From Mrakia gelida (lineage: Eukaryota; Basidiomycota; Tremellomycetes; Cystofilobasidiales; Mrakiaceae), in contig BRON01000013.1 of the NCBI GenBank assembly GCA_024345305.1, positions 558,001 through 622,000 on the forward strand: a stretch of DNA of 64,000 bases, written 5' to 3'. Positions within the stretch are counted from its first letter, which is position 1. Every line of letters starts with the position of its first letter. Below are positions 22,484 through 32,600 of this stretch, piece after piece. The notes beneath the pieces were generated by a model. That model saw nothing but the letters and a program-made list of their open reading frames with translations. It searched no databases and was not told the origin of the DNA. Made by a program: the position numbers and the translations under genes.

Positions 22484-25400
22484 CTAGTACCCACTCCCAA
22501 CCCCCCTCTTAGCGTGAGTCTCAGGCTCCCTACCCAGCTCAAGCTCGCTGATCGCTCCGTTCGTGCTCTGAGGGAGCGACGTCCTCGAAGGGCTCGTGTA
22601 GTCGAGAGACTCGACCGTGCTGCTGTGGGCGTTTCCAGCCTCAAAGTCTGCTTGCAAATCTTCATCTGAGCCTTTGGAGTCGACTCGAGCGTTCTTGGAC
22701 TTGGTTCCTCCCATGGAACGGAGGTTGAAGTTGTTGGATCGATCTGCAGAACGAAGAAGAGCGAAGGGAGGGTCAGGACGCGACGAGAGACGACGGGGAT
22801 GCGAGAGGAAAGAGAAGGACGCTGACCTCCGGCTGAGTAGTCCTCGGCGACGAAACGGGTGGTCGTGATTTGGACGCCGGTGAGAGGAGCGGTGGGGCGA
22901 ATGACGAGACTGGAAAGAATGAAGGCGGAGGGAAAGCGTCGGTCGATGATCGCGAGCCGTCGTCGAGGGAAAGACAGAGGGCTGAAAGCTCACGAGTGTC
23001 GAGTGAAGATGAAGAGAATCGTGTTCAAGAAACCGCTGGAAGCCTCAATAACACCAGCCATCATGTTCACCTGAGGGAGGGGAGGGGAGAAGAGGGGAGA
23101 GAGACGAGAGTCAGCGCCGTGAACGAACGCGACGAGAGAGAAAGAGATCGCTCGAACTCACCCTCCAGTCGACGTAGACACCCGAGGAGAAAGGGTGCGT
23201 GAAGAAGAAGAGACGGGCAGCGGCGATGGGAGTCTGGGATGCGGAAGCGGCAAAGAAGAAGGCGAGACGCGCCGTCAGACTTGAAAGGCTCGACGCAAGA
23301 GCCAAATAGACGAGTCCGTTTCTCAGGAGGACTCACGATGACGATGATGTAGATGATAGGGTAGAAGAGCACTGGAAGGAACGAGACGAAATGATGCGAT
23401 CAGCTTCGTCGAAGGGCGCGGGAAGAGAGGATCGAAACGAACGACTCACGTTTTTTGCAGATGTCGACGCTGGATATCAGAAGGGAGGCGATTCAGCTCT
23501 TCTTTTGCGTGATGAAGCCTGTCTAGCACTACTCACACTTGCTTTCCGATCGACTCGACGTGGCTCACTGGCGAGAAAGGAGGAGAAGGCGAGGACGCGT
23601 TAGAACAAACGAAGCGTCGAGATTGTTTCGGCTCAGTTTCGAAAAGCAATAACTCACCTCCTCCGACGGTCTTTCCACCTTGAGGAGCGGTAGGGATGTT
23701 CCCTCCTCCCGAAGAGACTCTCGTCTCCGTGTGATGCGAAGACTTTCCGGCCCAGTTCATCGAGATCCTGGATGCGAAGGGGCAAACGATCAAGGTCAGA
23801 ACGCGTCGAAGGGTCGAAGGGAGGAAGACAAGGAAGACTCACCTTCCGTTCGTGACGTGTAACCGACCAGAGAGCCTCAGGTAGATGATGAGGTAGAGGA
23901 CGAGGGAGGTGACGGCAGCAGTGACGCACTATCGAAACGCACGACGAGGTCAGCGCGTCGAAAGGGTGGCGAAAAACAAGCGAGTGAGACCTACGACGCA
24001 TTCAGTGAGAAGGATGAAGCTCTTGGTGATAGAACTGTTTCCTGGTGAGCCGAGGAAAGAAAAAAAGAGTGAGTCAGTCGCTGAGAACCGAACGGAACGC
24101 GGCGGGAGGACGAGCTCAATCGAAGTGAGGTCGTCTCATGTCGACGACCCTGCCTTCGTTCGATGCTTCGCCGTCAAACTCACCTCCCATCCAGCACCAT
24201 GTGTTTCCCGGAGAGTAGAACCGATCGATAGGGAATCCGGCGAAGTGGAAGGTGAGAGGACCAGCAATCACGACGACCTGAAAAGATGAAAGAAAGAACG
24301 CGTCGAGCCATCTCGTCAGTTTCGACGTCTCCTTCAAGGACCGGAGCGAACGTACGAAGATGAAGATCCATCCCAGTGAAAGAAGCATCCAGACTATCCT
24401 GTGAGTGATGAAGGGTCAGCGTCTCTTCAGATCTGGGTCGACGAAGCTGACTCGCGCTGCTCACTTCGAGTCGAGTCGCAGGTTCAGGACGAGTACCGAG
24501 AACGTGAGAATGGAGAGGAGTAGATTCCTGTAAAGCCCACCGAGTGAAAGGGACGAAGGGAAGAGGAGAAGCAAAGAAGGGTGTCAGTCAGGCCTTTCGT
24601 CTCTCAACCCTCTTCCTGCTTGAAACCGCAAAACCAAGCTCACCAAACTCCAGCTCCCAGACTTCCAATCTGCTCTGCGATCCCAGAGAACGAGCAAGCT
24701 ACTCCTTGGGACATCTTCCTCTTCACACTCCAGTTGATCATGATCGTCCAGGAGATCCCTCCGCTGAAGGTCGAACGAAACAAAGAAGCGAGTCAGTCAA
24801 AACTCGACGCGTCGAAACTGACCCCTGGTTCGTTCGTTGCAACGCCCGTTCCCCCGTTCCCTTCGCCCCTGCTTTTTCCGCAAGCACCGTCGCAACGTGG
24901 AAGAGGAGAGCTGCTACTCACAATAAGTCCGTGATGAACAGCTGCCGATTATATGAGCGAAGCGAAAAGAGGCGTCAGGTCGGACTTCGAGACTCGTTCG
25001 TCGTCCGAGAAACCTTTGAAACCTCGCTTGCAGAACGAGACTCACAGAGAGAAGGACGATTCCGAGAGGGTTCCGGATGAAGAAGTTTGAAGCTGCCTTC
25101 CCACTTGACGAGCCAGAGAAGTGCTTGTATCCGATGTAGCCGAAGAGAGAGGTGATGGAGAGGACGGAGAGGAGACCGCAGAGACCAGGAGCGAGGAGCG
25201 TTAAGGCTTGGGCGGGTGGGTAGGTGTACCTGTAGAGCGATAGAGGAGGAAGGGGAGAAAAAGAGTGACAGAGAGTTGAGTGCGAGCAGGGAGGAGGTCG
25301 AAGTCGAGAAGAAGGGCGAAGAAGGTCAGTTTTGGAGACGAGGACGAGCTCTCTTTGCTGCAGAGGGAGGAGAATAAACGAACGTCATGCTTCCAACGTT

Positions 25401-25637
25401 GGACGTGAGGTCGATCCCCGTAACTGTAGGAGAGTGAAAGAAGAGCGTCAGCTCATCCTGGAACGGATATTTGAACGAGAGAACGATGATTGAAGAGCCA
25501 CGAGGGCGAGTGACAAGAAGGCTCGACAGGTCGGCGACGACGACTTCAAATCACTCACTGTTCTGCAGCCCAGTCCCATACCCAGCGGGAATCGATAAGG
25601 AAAGCTCGGCGGAAGCGTTGTACTGGAAGGGAGCCAT
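22484..25637 (-). CDS. Seven-transmembrane receptor, cAMP-receptor/Git3-like
   Basis: The ATG at 25637 reads MAPFQYNASAELSLSIPAG, an extracellular-type N-terminus with a potential N-glycosylation site. TM1 is PAQALTLLAPGLCGLLSVLS with the cytosolic GYIGYKHFSGSSSGK. TM2 begins NPLGIVLLS. TM3 lies near ISWTIMINWSVKRKMSQGVA, with CSFSGIAEQIGSLGAGVW. Later TM segments are NLLLSILTFSVLVLNLRLDS, IVWMLLSLGWIFIFV and CVTAAVTSLVLYLIIYLRLS. The loop FYSPGNTWCWMGG carries the WCW motif seen in Dictyostelium cAR and fungal Gpr-like receptors. TM6/7 are VLFYPIIYIIVIV and MMAGVIEASSGFLNTILFIF. A Ser/Thr-rich tail with YTSPSRTSLPQSTNG follows. There are around 15 short introns. The ligand is unknown; G-protein coupling is inferred from family. 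Confidence 0.8.
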
Positions 25638-26925
25638 CTGCGATGAACGAAGGAGGGAGGAGAAGGAAGAGGGAGGGAGAGAGGGAGGAGAAGGTCGTCG
25701 TCGTGATGGAGAACCCAGGAAGCAACTTTTCCCCCGTCTTCCTTCCCCTTGCACGCCCCACGCGCTCCCCTCTCGCCCCTGTAGCGCAAGATCTCCTGAG
25801 GCTGAAGAGAGGCACAGGAGATCTCGGGGAAAAAAGGAAGTTGAAAGAGCGAGAGCGGAGTGTCGAGCGAAGGACGTCCTGAGCGCTGGAAGATCAGATC
25901 AGACTCCGGGCCGTCTTCATCATACTCTAGACCTGTTCAACGGACACGGGGATGCAGGCGTATCTGCCTCCCCGCAAGAGCCGCAAGACACTGTGCGAGG
26001 GAAGGACGAGAAGAAAAAGAGCGCGTCGAACGTCGTTGACGAGCTGTCTTAGTCCTTCAGCCCAACCCTCTTTCTGCTCCCGGCTCCTTCTTCAAATCAA
26101 CCGAAGTGCGATATGATCGTCTTCATCCCCTGAGACGAGCCTAGGGAGGTTTGACACTCGGTAGCTCTGGTTATTCTCCGCCAGAGGGAACGAGCTCAAC
26201 TTCGCGCTGATCTCCTCTCTTCGAGTCGTACTCACAACTTTTGCTTCCTTCTTCCTCTGCCTTCTGATCCTTCTGAAGATCAGCGGCCTTTCGTAAAGAA
26301 GCAATCTGTGAAGAAATGAAAGGAGCGAGCGGCAGTGGAAGTGGGGGTTCTTGGACCTTTGGAGGGCAGGGAGGAGCGCGAAGACCGAAGTCGAGGGGGG
26401 GGGGTCGAGGTCGAGGTTTGGAGGTCTGAAGGTCGCTGCACGGAAGGAAAATCGCACGTCAGCTCATCTGTATACCAATTCCAACGCTCCAGGACGGGAG
26501 CAAAGAAGGGAAGGAAGCAGAAACGAACTTCCCTCGGTGAAACTCTGATCAGCGAACGGACGCGCCTCGAGCTCGCTCTTCGGCAAATCGAGAGGTCCCT
26601 GCTGCCCAAAGATCGTCCACCCACCCAAAGGAAATTCATTAGCCAGCCTGAAACGTCCCTCGAAGCTGTCGCAGGTCTACATACATACGTTTCAAGTCCT
26701 TCTAGTACGATTCCTCGTTGGAGAGACGAACGTCGAGCGAGGCGAGCTACTCAAACGAGTCGTCCGTCCGCCCGAACGAAAACTCTTCGCGCGAGCGAGG
26801 GCAGCCGTTGGTTTCCTTCGTCAAGCTTCTCCCTCTCTCTCCCTAGCAGTGAGTAGACGGAGATCCATCTATCAGCTCAAATCCTTAACAACTCACAAAG
26901 ATGTTCCCTCGTCCTCTCCCGTCTC
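25638..26925. other. 1.29-kb intergenic region (receptor promoter, permease 3' end)
   Basis: This spans the receptor promoter and leader and the 3' end of the permease gene. Frames are open on both strands only because of composition and show no splice-supported coding. It contains a run of ten G at 26395-26404 followed by GA/TCGAGG repeats. It could hold a non-coding transcript, but nothing in the sequence shows one. Confidence 0.35.
26395..26404. repeat. Homopolymer run of ten G
   Basis: Ten consecutive G on the + strand in the receptor/permease intergenic region, followed by TCGAGG repeats. It is a likely sequencing-length hotspot. Confidence 0.85.
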
Positions 26926-28838
26926 TCACGACCGTCCTCCTCCGCCCAACTTCCTCGGCGCGACCTTCTTCCAACCCTTCCCCACCAGTCTCCCTAGCGA
27001 CTTGACTCCTCCCGAGAGGACAGTCTCCGTTCCGTAGATTCGATCGGGTCGGATTCGATGGGATGCGTCGCACTGGGAGAAAGCGAAGCGAAGGTCGAAG
27101 CGAAACGCGTCAAGTTTCACGCTCGGCTCGAAGGAGGGAGATTGAGAGGAGGAAGAAGAGGAGGCACTCACCACCGTCGCGAGCGTGCATAGCATGACGG
27201 AGAGGACAGAGAGAGCTGATGAGGCGGAGATCACTGAGCGATGAACGAAATGAACGCGAGATGTCAGCAACCGAAGAAGAGGGGAACGAGAGGGAAGACG
27301 GAACGGAACGAGAACGCACTGAACATGAGAATCATCTGCAGTTTTCCAGCTTGATCGACTGAGGATCCTCCGAGGACGGCTCCGGTCATGAGACCTGAGA
27401 AGGAGGAATGAAGCGAAGAGAGGAGAGTCAGAGAGAGGTTCGCTTCGCGTTGCACGAGGAAACGGAAGGGAAGTCGAGAGCGGGACTCACCAGGGATCGA
27501 GATCAGTCCGATCACGCTCATCTGGTTGACGGTTGGGAGGAGGGCAAGCTATAGATGATCAAACCGAGAAAAAAGAGGTCAGCCGCGAGAAGAGAAGGAG
27601 AGAAGAAGGTGAGCGAGACGAGGCGAGACGAGAACGAACCTTGAGCGCGTCTCTGGCAACGGGCTTGCAAGCTTCGAATCGACTGGCTCCCATGGCGAGG
27701 TAGGTTTCGATCTTGTCTCGGTTGTCGGTGAACTCTTTCTGTTGAAGAGAAAGGGCGGGACGAGCGTCAGAAACGAGACGCGAAGGGAGCGAGAACGAGG
27801 ATCCCGTTCGAACGAAGATCCGACTCGTTGTCAACGTTTCTCCTCCCCTAGATTCGAAAAGACTCACCAAGATAGTCGAAGTCCCCACCCCAATAGCCGA
27901 AATCGCATTCCCCAGCAGCATCCCAGCCGTAGGGACGTACTGATTCGGCTTCCAAACGGGATTCCTCCTCATCGCAGCGGAACCAGCGAGCGAGATGGGT
28001 ACGACCGACATGAGGAGAGACATGAGGACGAAGGGGAACATGTTGGTGAATCTCTTCTTGGATTTGTTGAAGACGGCTTCGAACTGGAAGGCGGACGAGG
28101 GTCAGCAAGGGAGGGAGGGAGGATGGGACGGGGTGGGCTGAACGAGCTCGCTCGGGGAAGGGCGAGCGAGAGAGAGAGAGAGAGGGAGAGAGAGAGAGAG
28201 AGGACTCACTGCTCCGAGGAGGTTGAGGAGGACTGAGAGATACAAGCAGCAGAGCAGAAGAGGAGGGTGTCAGGTCTTTGTTTCTTGGGGCAGCAAGCGA
28301 CTTTGGCGATGGGGATGAGTGCAAGAAACGAAGACGAAGCAAGTGAGGTCAAGGGTCGGACTCACGAACGATCCCAGCGACACCCCATGGATTGTTGGCC
28401 TTGGAACAAGCACGTCAATCAGTTTATCAGCTCCTCCTCTAACCCCCCTTGACTACCCAGTCCCCAAAACTCAACTCACAGCGAAGATACTGCGACACGA
28501 AGAAAGGCCGATCCGTCAGCTCGCGAGCTTCATCCCTTCAGCCCTCCCTTCCGCTTCGTTCGTTTGTTCATCCAGTTCGACTCACCTATCCAAAATCAAA
28601 CTCATCACACTAAGCTGGACCACACATCTCACCGCAGCGATAACCAAGCTGGTCCCGATCCCTAGGCCAAAGACGAGGGAGAGGACCGCATCGAAGATGA
28701 TGAACGAGAAGGCGAGGGCGACGTTGAGGTCTGGAGGGAGGGTGGGTGGGAAGGAGGAAGGGGGTTAGTGAGGTAGGGAGGGAAACAAGAGGGGGGGAGG
28801 AAGAGCGTACAGGTAAGGGCTGGTTGATCGTCTGACAT
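26926..28838 (-). CDS. UPF0014 membrane protein (FetB / ALS3-STAR2-like permease)
   Basis: Start MSDDQPALT (ATG at 28838). Hydrophobic segments in order: DLNVALAFSFIIFDAVLSLV, GIGTSLVIAAVRCVVQLSVM, ANNPWGVAGIV, FPFVLMSLLMSVVPISLAGS, VPTAGMLLGNAISAIGVGTS, LALLPTVNQMSVIGLISIPG, LMTGAVLGGSSVDQAGKLQM and SASSALSVLSVMLCTLATV. Between them lies the conserved cytosolic loop NRDKIETYLAMGASRFEACK. The invariant SVIGLISIPGLMTGAVLGGS core identifies the UPF0014 family. In bacteria that family is the FetB half of an iron-exporting ABC system; in plants it is ALS3/STAR2. No ATPase partner is encoded nearby. The tail ends KKVAPRKLGGGGRS. The substrate (metal or sugar nucleotide) and the membrane are unknown. 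Confidence 0.9.
28168..28202. repeat. (GA)n microsatellite inside an intron of the permease gene
   Basis: A nearly pure GA run with one GGG interruption. It lies directly beside the splice donor, so the minus-strand intron starts GTGAGTCC and runs at once into a CT repeat. Confidence 0.85.
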
Positions 28839-29315
28839 GATGGGTGGGTGCGAAGGACTCAAGGAGGGAGGAAGGGAGGAGGTTGGAGTGAGCTCGTTTT
28901 TCGAGGAGGGGAGGAGCGTCATCGATCGTGCACGCTTTGTTTTTTTTGCCCGAGGGAGCAATTTTTCGGACATCCTATAGTAGGCGTCCCTGAACCCTCG
29001 TTTCGATCCCGACTCGATGTCAAAAGAAGGAATCGAAGTGGCCGTAGGACTCGCGCGAAACGAACGAACGCGTCCTCGACTCCGTTTTCCCTTCGTTCTC
29101 TCAAACAGGTCCATGGAGGGGAAAAAGAACACCAGTCAATCAAATTAATAATGTAGCAAAACAGGATGAAGAACGGGAGCAAGCCGAGCCGTAAAAAGGG
29201 AGAAGCGTAAACGAAGAAGGGAAAGAGGGAGACGTCGAGGGAAGCACGAACGCTCGGGGGGGACACGAGAAGAAGAAGAGAGACCGTAAAGAAGGGAACG
29301 AAAAAGAGCACAGAT

Positions 29316-29350
<35 letters not shown>

Positions 29351-29629
29351 CACAGTAGTAGTAGGTGGGTTGTTGTTGGTAAGAGAGGGAAGGATGGGGA
29401 TGGGGACGTCAGGGAAAGAGATAAAGAAGGGAAAAGACTAGCACGAGGGCACAACGAAGAACGAGAGGGAGATAGAGAGAAGAGAAGGAAAAGAGATGGA
29501 GAGGTAAGAGAACGTTTTAGGAGAGGTGGATGGGAACGGAGATGGGATGGGGGCGTCAAACGAAACGACAAACGAAACACGACGAACGGAACGAACGCGA
29601 CTCCCCCTCCTCTTCTTTAACAAGACCAA
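28839..29629. other. Permease promoter and ARID-gene 3' region
   Basis: About 790 bp between the permease start and the ARID stop. It contains a (GA)n run at 29318-29348 and long purine stretches on the + strand. Poly-T at 28938-28946 lies in the permease upstream region. No gene is supported. Confidence 0.4.
29318..29348. repeat. (GA)n microsatellite, intergenic
   Basis: About 15 uninterrupted GA units in the 3' flank of the ARID gene. It is one of several purine-rich tracts between 29140 and 29550. Confidence 0.85.
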
Positions 29630-32600
29630 CTAGGTCGAGTTGATCAACCACGACGACCCGTTCGTCCCCTCCAACTGCGTCCCTTCCCAATCGAACCCTC
29701 CTCCGACTCCTCCTCCAGAGAAGTACGAGTCCTCTCCCATCTCCGACCAGATCTCCATCCCGTTCTCTCCCAACGGCGTTTGGAGAGGCAGCGGACTGAT
29801 GCTCTTCGCCGACGAAGGGTTGGTCTCGCCTGGTATCGAGGAAGGGATCAGGACCGAGAGGTTCTCTCCGGCGTTGGCGGAGGAGGTGTCGGTCGAGGTT
29901 GAGGTTCGAGCGAAAGGGTTGGGTGTGGATCGGTTGGTGAGGGGAGCGGAGAGGTTAGAGGAGGAGGCAGTGGCGTTGGTGGTGGTGTCAGTGGAGGATC
30001 GGAAAGGGAGGAGCCGTGGAGGGGAGATGGCTTCTTTGACGGATGCTGGGGATTCGTCGTGAGGACCGGAGGAGTGGAGAAGGTCGGGAGTTTGAGCGTC
30101 GATAGGCCTGGGGTCCGAAGACGAGGAGGATCCGACCTTTCTACTACTGCTTCCTTGACTGTTGGCTGCTCCACCGTCGTCCTCGGTAGGGACGGCAACC
30201 TCCTCCTCAGCTTCCTCGTCCTCGTACTGCGACGCGTCGAGGAAGAACGAGATGTCGAAGGCGTCCTCGACGGGAGACTTGGGCGACGCGGGTTGGTTCG
30301 AGTCCTGCATGGGGTTGGAGGAGTAGCTGAGGTGGTTGTAAGGAAGGGAAGAGGTGGAGGCGATGGGATAGGAGGAAGAGGAGGAGCCGTAGGCCGAAGG
30401 TTGACGGATGTCCCTCATCGCTCGAGCGATCGCGGTGTGGTCGACTCCGTTGGGTCCTCCTCCGTCGTGGAACGTGTTGGGAACTCCTCCAGCGTTCGAA
30501 GCGTCGAGCTGAGCCTGATGAAGGTTGTTCCACTGGGTTTGGAAGAACGAGACGGGATCCTTCGCTGCTGCTCGAACCTCCTCCTGCCGACGACGCTCCT
30601 CCCATCCGTCCATCTGCAGTCCCAACACCGACGCAGGATCCGTCGCAACGACTCCACTCGGTACCGAGGGTCCCTGAGCAGGGATCTCTACCACATCCTC
30701 CTCTCGATCCCGCTTCTCCATCTCCTCCTTGACCTGATCCAACGTCGACCTTCCTCCTGTCGATGTCGACGACTTCCGTGCCGACGCCTTCTCCTTCTTG
30801 TTCGCTGCTCCTCCTAGCGAAGACTTCGAGTCCTTGGGCGTTCCCTTCTTCGACGACGCTGGCGACTTTCCGTTCGCGGGAGGGGACTGCTCGGCGTTGA
30901 TGGGAGTTCGAAGTTCGGCTGGCGTCGTCGCTGCTGGTGAAGGCGACGCGATTCCTCCGACGGAAGAAGTCCTCGCTCGTTTCGGTGGTGGAGGAGCTCG
31001 AAGATCCTCTGGACGAAGTCGACCGGCGAAGGTCGAGGAATCCGGGAGGCTCGTCGCGAGCTGAGACTGATCCTGCTGTTGCTGCTGGAGAGCGGCGGCT
31101 TGCTGGAGCTGCTGCTGAGCCTGGAGTTGCTGCTGCTGAAGGAACTGCTGCTGCTGGAGCTGACGTTGCTGGTCGTTCTGCTGAGGTCGGTTCCCTTGCA
31201 TAAGCGTTTGGACGGTGGTGTGGACGTATTGGATGAAGCGAGCGATCTGAGATCGAAGAGTCATGATGTCGTTCCGACCGATGACGATGCGACCTTGGGA
31301 GGCATTCCAGAAAGCGTTCTTCCACATTGCGATCTTGAGAAGAGGAGGACGGCGGAAGGAAGGAAGGGAAGGGGAGGGAAGAGGAGGAATGGAAAACGAA
31401 GTCGCGTCGAGGGATCAGTTCGAGTCGTTTCGTCCGAGGCTGGGTGGAGAGAGAGGAAAGGTGCGAAACAGAAGAGAAATCAACTCACCATGTGTGTGAC
31501 TCGGTTGCAAGCAGTAGTCGACTCGGGAGAATGACTGAGGATCCGGAAGAGAGTGAGACGTTTCTCTGCCTCCCCGATCTGGCCCTGGAGGTCTCGAAGC
31601 GCAGTGGTGATCTCGGTCTTCTCCTCGTCCGACAGGCCCTCGACTTCCTTCTGAGTAGCACCTGATGGAAGAAAGCATCAAGAAGGAAAGAAGGTCGTCA
31701 GCGACGAGCTCGCGTCCTCGAAGAGCTCGACCCCTCCAACGAGCGAACAAAAGCAGAAGAGGAACTCACGAAGCTTCTCTACGATCTGCTCGACCATGCT
31801 GGCGACGAGGAGCTTCGACTTCTGGGTCTCCTCCGGCGTAGGTGCAGTGAACGGTCTCGGCGCGTCTTGACCGGGCTGCTGTCCGACTCCTCCACTCGCG
31901 GGCCTTGAAGGCACTCCCCCAACGACGGCTCCTCCCATCGACGACGACGGCTGGTTCCCCGACGCTCTCGCGCTCGCTTCGGCGTACTGCTGCTGCTGCC
32001 TCGCCCAAGCGAACGTTGCTGAGTTCTGCTGACCTCCGATGGCTCCAGGCTGGACTTGAGGCGACGATCCGTTATTGTTGGCGAGATTAGCGTTCTTCTG
32101 AGCGATGTAGACCTCGAGTCTCCGCGAGAGTTCGGCTGGGAGGGTAATGGAGTCTCGCTGAGCTTGAGGCATCTGGGAGAGTCGTTCGAGAACGGCGTCG
32201 TTGATCTCGGGCGCGTGAGGAGGTTGGTTCTGCTGCTGCTGTTGCTGGTTCTGCTGCTGCTGCTGAGGTTGATGTTGCTGCTGCTGTTGTTGACCGAGTT
32301 GAGGGGACTGGTTGAGGAGTCTCGCATCCGAAGCGGGGTTCTTCCAAGCGTCCTCGAACGAGGAGAGGTAGGTTCCGAAGATGTCTGCGACTTGGTTGGC
32401 GGTGTCCGGTGTCGAACGAGGGATTCCGTCGGGTCCAGAGGACGAAGACAGACCGAGATGAGCACCAACGACGGGCCAAAGGTTGCGAGCTCGGACCTGT
32501 GATGGAAGAGAGAAACAACGGGAGTCAGCGAACGAGGTCAAACGAAGAGAGGAGAGGAGAGAGAGACGAAGAGACGAACGTTTTCGCTTCCTCCTTCCTG

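Noticed and set aside
30059..30817. Long + strand open frame opposite the ARID gene C-terminus
   Set aside because: Its Val/Gly/Arg repeats are the mirror of Ser/Pro/Gln-rich coding on the minus strand; there is no start context or homology.
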